Below the pieces are notes generated by a model. That model was not told where the DNA came from. It ran no database searches and saw nothing but the letters and a program-made list of their open reading frames with translations. DNA of 64,000 nucleotides from G963668345 sp965206025 (GTDB taxonomy: Bacteria; Acidobacteriota; Terriglobia; Bryobacterales; UBA6623), in NCBI GenBank assembly GCA_965206025.1, contig CBDBIU010000005.1, positions 992,001 to 1,056,000 of the forward strand. The letters run 5' to 3'. Below are positions 1-7,470 of the stretch, piece after piece. Position 1 is the first letter of the stretch. Each line of letters begins with the position of its first letter. A program made the translations under genes and the position numbers.

Positions 1-1
1 T

Positions 2-1462
2 GCCAGCTACGTCGTTCCCACTCCGATTTGGAAAAGCAGTTACCGGCTGGTATTCGACGGCGGAGGGAAGCCGCTGCTCGAGGGCTGGGCGATTGTGGAC
101 AACACGTCCGGCGAGGATTGGACGAACGTCAGGCTTTCGCTCGTTTCCGGGTTGCCGGTGTCCTTCATCAGCCGGCTCTACGAACCGCGCTACCTGAGCC
201 GTCCGGTCGTCCAGTTGGCTCAAGACCGCGCCTGGCGCCCGGTGGTCCACGGAGGGGCCGTCGAGGAGGCAGGCCTAAGTGACACGGTGGCCGCGATGCG
301 TCCGCCTCCGGCTCCGCCAGCCAAGGAAGCAGCCGCCTATGACGGGCAAAAGAAGGGCCGGCGCGACAACCTAGAGCGGAATCGCGCCTTTCGCCAGCAG
401 GTCGCCGGCAGCATCGTGGGCGGGCTGGTCGGCGCCCAAAACGAGCGTTTTCAACGCCGAGCCGTGTCTTCCACGGTGGCGGCCGCCGCCGTCGGCGCCG
501 AGCTGGGGGAACTGTTCGAATACAGGATCGATCGCCCGGTCAACATTCGCAAGGGCGAGTCCGCCATGCTGCCTTTCTTCCGAGAGCGCATCGAGGCCCG
601 CCGCCTGCTCATCTACGACCACTCCAATGCCTCCCAACACCCGCTCAACGCCGTCGAGCTGACCAACTCCGGCGACACCACGATGGATGGCGGTGCCATC
701 ACCGTCTACGACGCCGGAGCCTATGCCGGCGAAGCTTTGATGGAGACCGTCAAGTCGGGCGACAAGCGGCTGATCAGCTACGCCGTCGATCTGGGAACCC
801 GCATCACCCCGGCCTTCGATAGCGAGAGCAAGCTGCTCAGCGAATTTCACTTCCAACGCGGCCTGCTGACGACCAAGACCGCCCGCCGGGAAACTAAGAC
901 CTTTACCATTCGCAACGTGGATTCGAAACCGAAGACCGTGATCATCGAACACGCCGTCCGGCCCGAGTACAAGCTCATCGACATGAAGCCGGAAGAGAAA
1001 ACCGCTAACTCCTATCGCTTCGAGGTTAAGGTCGACGCTGGAGCTACAAAGAAATTCCCCGTGGTCGAGGAACGCGTCTATTCCCAGCAGATCGCCGTCA
1101 CCAACATGACGCCGGACCAGATCTTTGCCTACGTGCGGAACGAGAAACTCGACGAAGCCGGCCGCAAGAAGCTCGAGGAGATGGCTGATCTAAAGCGCCA
1201 AATCGCCGACACCGACCGTGAACTCGCGAGGGTCAACGAACAGATCAACAACCTCTCGCAAGACCAGAGCCGGCTCAGGAGCAACATTTCAACGCTTCGC
1301 TCCGTTGCCGGGCAGCAGCAGCGGGTAATGGAGTACGCCGACAAGCTCTCCGCCCAGGAAGGAAGGCTGGTTTCTCTCCGCGATCAGCAGAACGAACTTC
1401 GCCGGCGGAAGGACAAGCTTCAAAAGGAGTTGAATACGCTCATGGAAACGCTGAAGTTTTGA
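2..1462 (+). CDS. DUF4139 domain protein, C-terminal part (5' end outside window)
   Basis: The frame is open from the first bases of the window, so the start lies upstream; 486 residues are visible. The opening stretch (SYVVPTPIWKSSYRL, then GWAIVDNTSGEDW) is the signature of the DUF4139 beta-rich domain, known from MuiA-like mucoidy inhibitors and from secreted acidobacterial proteins. The last 100 or so residues (from about position 1150) are charged and heptad-like, which I read as a C-terminal coiled coil. No catalytic motif is visible and the function is unknown. The family is normally exported, but the signal peptide would lie outside the window. A second, unrelated-looking secreted beta-rich protein lies at 30.8 kb. 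Confidence 0.85.
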   Translation, partial: ASYVVPTPIWKSSYRLVFDGGGKPLLEGWAIVDNTSGEDWTNVRLSLVSGLPVSFISRLYEPRYLSRPVVQLAQDRAWRPVVHGGAVEEAGLSDTVAAMRPPPAPPAKEAAAYDGQKKGRRDNLERNRAFRQQVAGSIVGGLVGAQNERFQRRAVSSTVAAAAVGAELGELFEYRIDRPVNIRKGESAMLPFFRERIEARRLLIYDHSNASQHPLNAVELTNSGDTTMDGGAITVYDAGAYAGEALMETVKSGDKRLISYAVDLGTRITPAFDSESKLLSEFHFQRGLLTTKTARRETKTFTIRNVDSKPKTVIIEHAVRPEYKLIDMKPEEKTANSYRFEVKVDAGATKKFPVVEERVYSQQIAVTNMTPDQIFAYVRNEKLDEAGRKKLEEMADLKRQIADTDRELARVNEQINNLSQDQSRLRSNISTLRSVAGQQQRVMEYADKLSAQEGRLVSLRDQQNELRRRKDKLQKELNTLMETLKF

Positions 1463-1631
1463 GCGGGATGCGGCAAGGACAAGCGGACGGCAAGAAGCAA
1501 GAAAGGGCAGGCGATTCCCCGGCCGGGGATTTGCCGAGTCTGCCGCCCACGGTTCCGCCTCACGGCTGCACCGCAGGCTATTATCCTACGCTCCTCCGGG
1601 GCTGCACCGGCCGTAACGAACGTAATTGGGG
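1463..1631. other. Intergenic spacer after DUF4139 gene
   Basis: I see no gene here. A short GC hairpin (ATCCCCGGCCGGGGAT, near 1515-1532) could end transcription of the upstream gene, but there is no good T run after it. Confidence 0.3.
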
Positions 1632-1829
1632 CTAGCACGCATTTCTCACCACCTGGCGGTCGAAGCACGCAATAGGGCGCCATTACCGCGTTGCGCTTGC
1701 TCGCCGTGCTCAACGTAGGGTTCAAGTACGCCCGCATTATTCAAGAAATGAGTCGCCGAGCGGCGCGCGCCTTGTACCGACGGGCCTCTCACGCACCTCG
1801 CCTCGCCCCGTGTTGAGACATCACAGCTA
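1632..1829 (+). repeat. Intergenic repeat, family B copy 1
   Basis: This is a roughly 195-bp element of the dispersed B family. It starts TAGCACGCATTTCTCACC, has the conserved interior (GGTCGAAGCACGCAATAGG, then GTTCAAGTACGCCCGCATTA) and ends in a degenerate mirror of its start. It lies 3' of groES. Other copies are at 17.94, 21.74, 24.56, 26.41, 33.43 and 39.37 kb, with interior variants at 41.58 and 52.57 kb. Confidence 0.8.
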
Positions 1830-1845
1830 GCCCGCTGGTACGCGC

Positions 1846-2136
1846 TTAGCTCTCCAGAACGCCGAGGACCTCGTCTTCCCGGAGGATCACCAGCTCTTCA
1901 CCCTCGACGGTGATATCCGTGCCGGAGTACTTTCCGATGAGCACCTTGTTGCCGGCCTTCACATCGAGTGGGACGATCTTGCCGTCGTCGAGCCGCTTGC
2001 CGTTGCCCACCGCGATGATTTCGGCCTCTTGAGGTTTTTCCTTGGCCGAGTCAGGGATGATGATTCCTCCCTTAACTTGCTCTCCTTCTTCGACCCGGCG
2101 CACCAACAAACGGTCGTATAAGGGTTTAACCGTCAC
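1846..2136 (-). CDS. groS: Co-chaperonin GroES (Hsp10)
   Basis: The 96-residue product matches GroES along its full length. It has the N-terminal KPLYDRLLVRR strand, the mobile-loop region (EGEQVKGGIIIPDSAKEKP) and the core VGNGKRLDDGKIVPLDVKAG. It caps the GroEL chamber during ATP-driven folding in the cytoplasm. The start is GTG, with an AGGAGG ribosome site about nine bases upstream. No groEL is in the window, and I see no CIRCE inverted repeat upstream, so heat regulation cannot be read from the sequence. The 3' side abuts repeat B1; the 5' side faces the insertion hot spot. Confidence 0.95.
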   Translation of the reverse strand: MTVKPLYDRLLVRRVEEGEQVKGGIIIPDSAKEKPQEAEIIAVGNGKRLDDGKIVPLDVKAGNKVLIGKYSGTDITVEGEELVILREDEVLGVLES

Positions 2137-2339
2137 TTTCCTCTCCTCCTAATTCCGTCGAGAAAACATTCTCAGACAAAAACGCCCCGCCGAACCGGGG
2201 CCGGTCGAAAGCCGATTACGCAGGCTAACAAGTACAGAAGATGGCTGTCAAGATCATGTCAACGCCCATGTCAAGGCCCCATAGAAATGTCCCCTAATCT
2301 GGGGATCCAAAGGAGGAGCCGAGATGGGGAAGGACATGG

Positions 2340-3235
2340 ATGAATGCCAAGGAACTGAGGCGCGGCGAAGTGCTGAGCCGAGTGAAACGAGGGGAGCTGA
2401 AGTTAACGGAGGCGGCCGAGTGGCTGGAGATCAGTTACCGGCAAGCGAAGCGGCTCAAGAAGCGTTACGGCGAGGGAGGGTCGCAGGCTCTGGTGCATGG
2501 CAATGTGGGCCGCGTGTCGAACCGCGCCAAGTCGCCGGAAGTTCGCAAGCGAGTGCTGCAACTGGTGCGCGAGAACTATTCGGGCGAGCCGCAGAAGCGT
2601 TTTGGGCCGACGCTGGCGTCGGAACATCTGGCGGCCGATCACGGTCTCGAAGTGCCGCGCGAAACCTTGCGGCGCTGGATGCTCGCCGCGGGACTGTGGA
2701 GCCGTCGCCGCAGGCGAAGGGCCGCGTGGAGCGCCACCACGGTACGCATCAAGACCGCTTAATCAAGAAGATGCGGCTCGAAGGCATTGCCGATTACGAG
2801 GCGGCGAACCGCTATCTCGACCAGCAGTATTTGGACGAACACAACGCCAAGTTTGTCTGCGAACCGTCGGCGGGAGCGGATTTTCACCAGCGCCTGCCGA
2901 AAGGTCTGGACTTGCAGTGGGTTTTCTGTTTGGAGGCCGAGCGGGTAGTTTCCAACGACCTGGTGGTGCGATTCGAGAACCGTTTTCTGCAGTTGAAACC
3001 GCGGCGCAACCAAGACGTAGGAGCGGGCGCGAGAGTGACCGTGCAGTAATCACGCGAGAGGGAGTTGCGGGTGGTTGGCGAAGGCGGCGACAAGGTGGCT
3101 TTTGAACCGATCGCACGGCCGCAGCCGACGTCTCCACCATCGAAGCAGCGCCCAGCCGCGCGGAGGCGCAAACCGGCGGCGAACCACCCCTGGCGGCAGC
3201 CGCTGGCGGCGAAAAAACGTGCGGCGACGACATAA
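2340..3235 (+). pseudogene. ISNCY-like transposase remnant
   Basis: Residues 1 to about 125 (from 2340) form the N-terminal helix-turn-helix region (TEAAEWLEISYRQAKRLKKR, then ALVHGNVGRVSNRA). Sequence then jumps at about 2700-2720 into a different frame, where the family's C-terminal part begins (QAKGRVERHHGTHQDRLIKK). The central DDE catalytic region is missing. The C-terminal frame has an in-frame TAA at 3047-3049 and reads on to a second TAA at 3233-3235. There is thus a deletion, a frameshift and an early stop, so it is inactive. Confidence 0.8.
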
Positions 3236-3239
3236 AAAG

Positions 3240-3695
3240 GGCTCTTCTGGGATTTTAGTGGCTGGCGGCGGTGAGTGACGGATCCCTCGCCACTGTGAGG
3301 CCGACCTCCCGGAGCCTGCTTCGGTGCCATTCAAGGGCTTCGTGACAACTCTACGGCCCCCAAGGCCGGGCGGCGACTGCGTTGGCCAAAAAGAATTACT
3401 GATAAACAAAGGGTTACGAGTAGAGCAAGGTTGCTGGCAGGTAGTCGTACAGTCTCCCGAAGGCTGTGAAATGCAGATCCACAACTGTCATCCAGTGGCC
3501 ACACTCAAAGAGATAACTCCCTGTTTATCAGTGTCTTATTCCCTTTACGAGTTGCCCACGACCGGACTGGCGTGTAGGGTATTTGGGGATTTCTTGGCCG
3601 CCTTTTGGGCTCCGATGTGACTGCGGGCGACGTCGGGTCGGCAGGATGGAGGAGCCGGCTACCCGTTGGCCACCCACTAAAAACCCGGAAGAGCC
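3240..3695 (+). mobile_element. 456-bp MITE with ISL3-type ends, copy 1
   Basis: The ends are GGCTCTTCTGGGATTTTAGT and the mirror of GGCTCTTCCGGGTTTTTAGT. They are flanked by the 8-bp target duplication ATAAAAAG (3232-3239 and 3696-3703). The GGCTCTTC end and 8-bp duplication are typical of ISL3-family elements. No transposase is encoded, so it must have been moved in trans. It differs from the other copies by one or two bases (for example GGTTG for GGCTG). It is inserted into the stop-codon region of the ISNCY-like remnant. Confidence 0.92.
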
Positions 3696-3915
3696 ATAAA
3701 AAGAGAAGCTGTGGAAATGACGGGCCGGATGGAAAGCGTGGAAAACCTAGCGCGACAGCGAGAACGGTTCGCAGCGCAACGACAGGTTTTCCACCCTTCC
3801 CACCGTCCCTTGGAAATCGCCGGCGCGATTCCCACATTCCCACAGCCCGACGACGATACTCTCTTACAACCTACAAACCACAAAACCAAGGGGACATTTC
3901 TATTGGGCCTTGACA

Positions 3916-4090
3916 AAAAGCACCGCCGGAGTGGCGATCAAGGGGAACCGCGCGGTACCCGTTCGCGCCGGGTTCGCGTGGGCAGATCGCCGATCGGTCG
4001 AACGGGCGGCGGGATCCCTATGTGGGCTGGTGGCCCGCTCGGTCTGTGGCGTTCGTCATCGCAGCCTCGCGTGAGGTTCGGAAGGCGAGG
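3916..4090. other. Spacer between insertion sequences
   Basis: This is GC-rich sequence with no recognisable gene, between the right end of the ISNCY-like element and the target duplication of the IS1-family transposon. Confidence 0.3.
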
Positions 4091-4148
4091 ATATTCCCGG
4101 TAGTGTCCTAATCTTGCGTTGCCGCTGGAGTACAGTCCCTCGACACGA

Positions 4149-4282
4149 GCGATAGATCTGGGCCACCGAGATCCCCGCCAGCCGCTCGTATTCGCGCTGC
4201 TGGTACTGCTGGTATTCCCGCTCGAGGATCTTGCGCGTGGCCGGGCCGCTGAGGGTTTCGTGGGCCTCGTCCACCGCCGCCA
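4149..4282 (-). repeat. 134-bp fragment of the DD(35)E element inside the transposon left end
   Basis: This stretch is identical or nearly so to about 10632-10766, inside the DD(35)E transposase gene. It is bounded abruptly on both sides by IS1-transposon sequence. It may be a nested remnant. Because the nearby 7.47-9.60 kb region mixes the same two elements, it may also be an assembly error. Confidence 0.75.
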
Positions 4283-4299
4283 ACGTTACGATGTAGGTA

Positions 4300-4596
4300 A
4301 TGCCAGCAAGCAAGACCGACCTGCAAGCGCTTCGGCGTATGATCGCCGAAGCTGAAACCATCCTCTCTACCACAACCCTGCCAGAGGGACGCGCTGAGCG
4401 AGCACACGAACTCCTAGGCGCATCCGTCAAGTTGGCCGACGAACTACTCAAAGAATCCCCGGCTGCCAAGATGGGGGCCAAAGGCGGGCGGGCTACGGCT
4501 AGACGCATGCAGGCAGAAAACCCCAACTACTACCGGAAGATTGCTGCCAAGCGCAAGACGCGGGCAGGCGGAAGGCCCAAAAAGAAAGGGGTCTAA
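4300..4596 (+). CDS. Small basic hypothetical protein (transposon passenger)
   Basis: The 98-residue product is helical and acidic in its first half (ILSTTTLPEGRAERAHELLG). It ends in a strongly basic tail (KGGRATARRMQAENPNYYRK, then KRKTRAGGRPKKKGV) that could bind nucleic acid. I do not recognise a named family. It is convergent with the toxin gene, eight bases away, and is transcribed toward it. As transposon cargo it might be a regulator or accessory of the element, but that is a guess. The start has only a weak ribosome site. Confidence 0.55.
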   Translation: MPASKTDLQALRRMIAEAETILSTTTLPEGRAERAHELLGASVKLADELLKESPAAKMGAKGGRATARRMQAENPNYYRKIAAKRKTRAGGRPKKKGV

Positions 4597-4604
4597 CAAG
4601 TTGC

Positions 4605-4946
4605 TCAGCGAAAGGTCCGTAGCGTTTGGAGAACTTTTTCCGCCAGTTCGCCGTTCTGTGCAGCAATCTCCAGATGTCTGTAAAAGCCCTCGCCTGGGTC
4701 TCTCGTCTTTTTGCCAACACCTACTATTGCTAGGGCCTTGAGGTCCTCATCTATCTTGAAGACCACCCGATAGTCGCGCCAGTGAAAACTACGAAACTCA
4801 GACAGCGCATCCCGCAAAGCCCTTGACGATCCCTCTGGATCAGGGCAAAGGCTATCGGCAATCGCAGCCTTCAAGCCGTTCTTCACATTCTTGCGAAGAG
4901 CCCTGATGTTACCTATCGCTGCCGGGGTGAACTTCGGCGTATACAC
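4605..4946 (-). CDS. RelE/ParE-superfamily toxin
   Basis: The 113-residue product has the RelE/ParE core, with the pattern LSEFRSFHWRDYRVVFKIDE followed by a strand (LKALAIVGVGKK). It is expected to act in the cytoplasm, either as an mRNA interferase or as a gyrase poison; the sequence does not say which. It follows the antitoxin gene at 11 bases on the same strand, the usual toxin-antitoxin order. As cargo of the IS1-family transposon it would help keep the element in the population. Confidence 0.75.
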   Translation of the reverse strand: MYTPKFTPAAIGNIRALRKNVKNGLKAAIADSLCPDPEGSSRALRDALSEFRSFHWRDYRVVFKIDEDLKALAIVGVGKKTRDPGEGFYRHLEIAAQNGELAEKVLQTLRTFR

Positions 4947-4957
4947 TCATCATTCCC

Positions 4958-5284
4958 CTAGTCGTCCGCGAAAGCCTCTTCGATCCCGGCTAGCCGCCCA
5001 AGCCGCAAGTCTTCATCAAGGGTATCCGCGACACTTATGATCTGGCTGAACAATCGTCGATCTGCGGTAATCTCCAGCGTCTCAATCAGCGATTGCATCT
5101 GTTCAAGTAGATCTTCAAAATAAGTCTTGCCGAGCACATACTTCTCCTCGGCTTCATCGCTCGCCCCGCTAACGACCACAACCCGAAGACCGTGGGCCTT
5201 GCGGAGAATTGCACTCTGATTTTTGCGTAGCTCAGTTCTGCGTACAGAGACCCTCTCGGGCTGAAGCAATGATGTGATACCCAT
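4958..5284 (-). CDS. YefM/Phd-like antitoxin
   Basis: The chosen ATG at 5284 (MGITSLLQPERVSVRRTELR) gives 108 residues. A Met at 5317 is possible but would lie inside the inverted repeat at 5299-5326. The segment VSVRRTELRKNQSAILRKA, then VVVSGAS, then LGKTYFEDLLEQM resembles the Phd/YefM fold: an N-terminal DNA-binding dimer with a toxin-wrapping tail. It should bind the toxin and repress its own promoter. Confidence 0.7.
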   Translation of the reverse strand: MGITSLLQPERVSVRRTELRKNQSAILRKAHGLRVVVVSGASDEAEEKYVLGKTYFEDLLEQMQSLIETLEITADRRLFSQIISVADTLDEDLRLGRLAGIEEAFADD

Positions 5285-5298
5285 AGTGTAGCACCCCA

Positions 5299-5326
5299 TG
5301 TACAGGTACGTCCACATGCCTGTACA
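5299..5326 (-). promoter_or_regulatory. Inverted repeat, probable antitoxin operator
   Basis: The arms TGTACAGG (5299-5306) and CCTGTACA (5319-5326) are perfect mirrors with a 12-bp spacer, just upstream of the antitoxin start. This is the expected place for autoregulation by a Phd/YefM-type antitoxin. The binding itself is inferred. Confidence 0.6.
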
Positions 5327-5487
5327 CTAATCATTGTGCACGCGCCCTTGGGTGCTTCGCAAGTGCTTTTATAAACAATCTTTCCCGATCTATGGTGGGT
5401 TATGGTGAACTAATAAGTCTCTTAAAATCATTGACTTGTTGTTTTCATTGTGTCTTGTTGTGTCGTTGCGTGCTATACTATCTGATT

Positions 5488-6321
5488 ATGACCACCGACA
5501 AACCACCACCACGGCTTGCGGAAGAGGCGCTGGAGTTCCCTTCGGCTGCAAGGAGGAGGCGATGGGGCAGCAAACCGCTGGCTCTCACGCTAAAGGCCGC
5601 CGACTATCTGATGAAGCAGATTGGTAAGCGCCGGGACATTTCCGAGAAGCCCATCCTCTCAGCATCACGGCTTGGGCCGGTCCTTGGTAATTCAACTAGC
5701 AGTAGCGCTTTCGCTAGGAAGATCGGAGCGCTTAGGGCCTTCGGGTTCATCACTGATGAGTCCAAAGGAGAATATCGGCCTACGGATCTTGGGGTCTCAG
5801 TGGCCTCGCCCACAACCCCAGAAGTGCGTGCAGAGTCGCTCCAGAAGGCATTGCTGAAAGTCAGCGTGCATAAGAGAATCTTCGAGCAGCACAAAGGCAA
5901 ACTACTCCCAACAAACGAGTTCCTGATGAACCTTGTAGAACAAGAATGCCAAATCTCTAAGGACGATAGCGAAGAGTGGGTTACATTGTTCCGTAAAGAC
6001 GCGGAGTATGCTGGGATGCTCCACGATCAGGGCGGTGGACGAATCATCGTCTCAACGGGTGGTACTGTCGAACCCGTGATGGGTCACCAGCAAACCGACA
6101 AGTCTTCAATGGAGAAGAAAGCGCCTCCACCCGTAGCTGCGGACAAATCGCCTGAGCCCTCAGAGGAAGCGTTCGGTTACACAGCTAGGATCAAGCTGTC
6201 AGGCGGAAAAGATGCTCGGTTCTCGCTGCCGGACCAGCTCTCGAAGTCCGACGTAGACAAGCTAAAGAAGGCTTTAGAGGGTCTCTCGGTGATCCTCGAT
6301 TCTATGGCCGTCACCGAATAA
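5488..6321 (+). CDS. Hypothetical protein, winged-helix-like N-terminal half (transposon passenger)
   Basis: The start MTTDKPPPRLAEEALEF is preferred because a TATACT box (5474-5479) lies nine bases upstream, which would make the message nearly leaderless. The 277-residue product has a helical first half (KAADYLMKQIG, then SAFARKIGALRAFGFITDES) that looks like a winged helix, distantly like DUF5343. A low-complexity Pro/Glu linker follows at about residues 195-225, and then a short C-terminal domain (YTARIKLSGGKDARFSLP, ending in a leucine-rich helix). I do not recognise the family. It is divergent from the toxin-antitoxin operon and sits just before the tRNA-like sequence. A DNA-binding regulatory role is possible but unproven. 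Confidence 0.6.
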   Translation: MTTDKPPPRLAEEALEFPSAARRRRWGSKPLALTLKAADYLMKQIGKRRDISEKPILSASRLGPVLGNSTSSSAFARKIGALRAFGFITDESKGEYRPTDLGVSVASPTTPEVRAESLQKALLKVSVHKRIFEQHKGKLLPTNEFLMNLVEQECQISKDDSEEWVTLFRKDAEYAGMLHDQGGGRIIVSTGGTVEPVMGHQQTDKSSMEKKAPPPVAADKSPEPSEEAFGYTARIKLSGGKDARFSLPDQLSKSDVDKLKKALEGLSVILDSMAVTE

Positions 6322-6334
6322 GGGACTGAAAAGA

Positions 6335-6409
6335 GGGGCGGTGGACAAACGGTAAGTCGCTAGCCTAGCAAAGCTTGAGATACCGGTTCGACTCCGGCCC
6401 GCCCCTCCA
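6335..6409 (+). tRNA. tRNA-like sequence with encoded CCA and eight-base anticodon loop
   Basis: The 75-base stretch folds as a cloverleaf. The acceptor stem is GGGGCGG/CCGCCCC, the D arm is GAC-AAACGGTAA-GTC, and the T arm is ACCGG-TTCGACT-CCGGC with one A-C mismatch. The discriminator is U, followed by encoded CCA. The anticodon stem CTAGC/GCTTG has one T-T mismatch and encloses the eight-base loop CTAGCAAA. Read conventionally, the anticodon is AGC; an eight-base loop could also present a four-base anticodon. It lies between a passenger gene and the transposase, inside the mobile element. It may be a degenerate tRNA or a tRNA mimic rather than a working tRNA. Confidence 0.45.
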
Positions 6410-6445
6410 CCCTTTACTTTATCGACATTGACAGGTAAATAGCTA

Positions 6446-6475
6446 TTGCAATACAGCAAGCGCTTGCTGTATAAT
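6446..6475 (+). promoter_or_regulatory. Transposase promoter with overlapping 22-bp palindrome
   Basis: TTGCAA (6446-6451) and TATAAT (6470-6475) are 18 bp apart, a good housekeeping promoter. Position 6451-6472 is a perfect 22-bp palindrome with core ACAGCAAGCGCTTGCTGT. It fills the spacer and overlaps the -10 box. An AGAGGT ribosome site and the transposase ATG (6482) follow. The layout is that of a repressor operator; which protein binds is unknown. Confidence 0.7.
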
Positions 6476-6481
6476 AGAGGT

Positions 6482-7461
6482 ATGAGTCGAGCAACGAAGG
6501 CCGCTAGGATGAATTGCCCGCGATGTGAGGTTCGTTGCAAGCGCTTCGGCAAGCACCGAAACGGCTTGCAACGGTATCGCTGCAACCACTGTCGGAAGAC
6601 CTACACGGAGAAGCACAAGCGCCCCTTGGCAGCCATGACGGTTCCTCTGGAAAAGGCTGTCTTGGCGCTTCAGCTACTCATCGAAGGCACGAGTGTTCGC
6701 AGCACCGAGAGAATAACCGGGCTACATCGGGACACGATTCTACGGCTGCTTGTCGTGGCCGGAGAGCGCTGCGAGAAGCTGCTAGGCCGGAAGATCCGCA
6801 ACGTGCCGGTCAAAGACGTTCAGTGCGATGAAATCTGGGGCTACATCTTCAAGAAGGAGGGCCACAAGACCACCGAGGAATCGAAACCGACAACACGATC
6901 GGCGACGCCTACACTTTCGTCGCGATTGAGCGGCACACGAAGCTGGTTCTCAACTTCGCACTAGGCCGAAGGGATCAAGCGACGACTGATGTGTTCGTTG
7001 AAGGGCTGCGGGCCGCTACTGCTCCGAAGAAGTTTCAACTCAGCACTGACGGGTTTGGTCCCTACATCCCGGCGATCGACGCGACCCTTGATGATCGCGT
7101 GAACTACGGGATGCTGGTTAAGCAGTACACCAAGAATGAGACTGAAGAGAAGCGATACAGCCCGGCGCATTGCGTGGGCTGCAAACGGAAAAAAGTCATC
7201 GGGAACCCGGACCCGAAGTACATCAGCACCAGTCATGTTGAGCGACAGAACCTTACAATGCGGATGCAGATTCGGCGGCTCACCCGACTGACGAATGCCT
7301 TCAGCAAGAAGTGGGAGAACCTGTGGGCGGCTCTCTGCCTGCACTTTGCCTACTACAACTTCTGCCGAGTGCATACGACGTTGAGGGTCACCCCGGCGAT
7401 GGAGTCGAAACTGACCGATCACGTCTGGCCAATCGAAGAATTGCTAGCAACGCAGGTTTAG
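6482..7461 (+). pseudogene. IS1-family transposase, frameshifted
   Basis: The first part (from 6482) has the InsA-like zinc finger (CPRCEVRCKRFG, then YRCNHCRKTYTE), a helix-turn-helix and the first catalytic Asp (VQCDEIWGY). At about 6880 the frame must shift by -1 to continue as IGDAYTFVAIERHTKLVLNF. The second Asp follows (LSTDGFGPY), then the catalytic Glu region (SHVERQNLTMRMQIRRL). No IS1-type A-rich slippery heptamer is visible at the shift, so a one-base deletion or sequencing error is more likely than programmed frameshifting. With the frame repaired, the full catalytic set is present. Confidence 0.85.
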
Positions 7462-7470
7462 GACACTACC

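Larger units (their letters stand above)
2269..3915 (+). mobile_element. ISNCY-like insertion sequence, internally deleted, carrying a nested small element
   Basis: The ends are near-perfect inverted repeats: TGTCAAGGCCCCATAGAAAT at the left and its mirror (one mismatch, ending at 3915) at the right. Inside is a transposase whose two ends resemble ISNCY (ISDu1 group) proteins but whose centre is gone. A 456-bp inverted-repeat element (3240-3695) is inserted at the transposase stop codon. Without it the element is only about 1.18 kb, shorter than usual for the group. I see no target duplication. Confidence 0.7.
4099..7470 (+). mobile_element. 3.37-kb IS1-family transposon with passenger genes
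   Basis: The left end is GGTAGTGTCCTAATCTTGCG and the right end is the mirror of GGTAGTGTCCTAAACCTGCG: about 24 bp with two mismatches. Both sides carry the same 8-bp duplication ATATTCCC (4091-4098 and 7471-7478). This fits IS1-family transposition and marks the whole segment as one mobile unit. It holds a 98-residue basic protein, a RelE/YefM-type toxin-antitoxin pair, a 277-residue unknown, a tRNA-like sequence and the IS1-type transposase gene, which has a frameshift. The size is several times that of a plain IS1 element. Confidence 0.85.

Noticed and set aside
3324..3620. A 98-codon frame present in all five 456-bp elements
   Set aside because: It has no family resemblance and no ribosome site. 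Its survival in all copies is explained by the copies being nearly identical.
6850..6885. Programmed -1 frameshifting in the IS1-type transposase
   Set aside because: No A-rich slippery heptamer of the IS1 kind is visible at the shift, and the region has other signs of sequence error.
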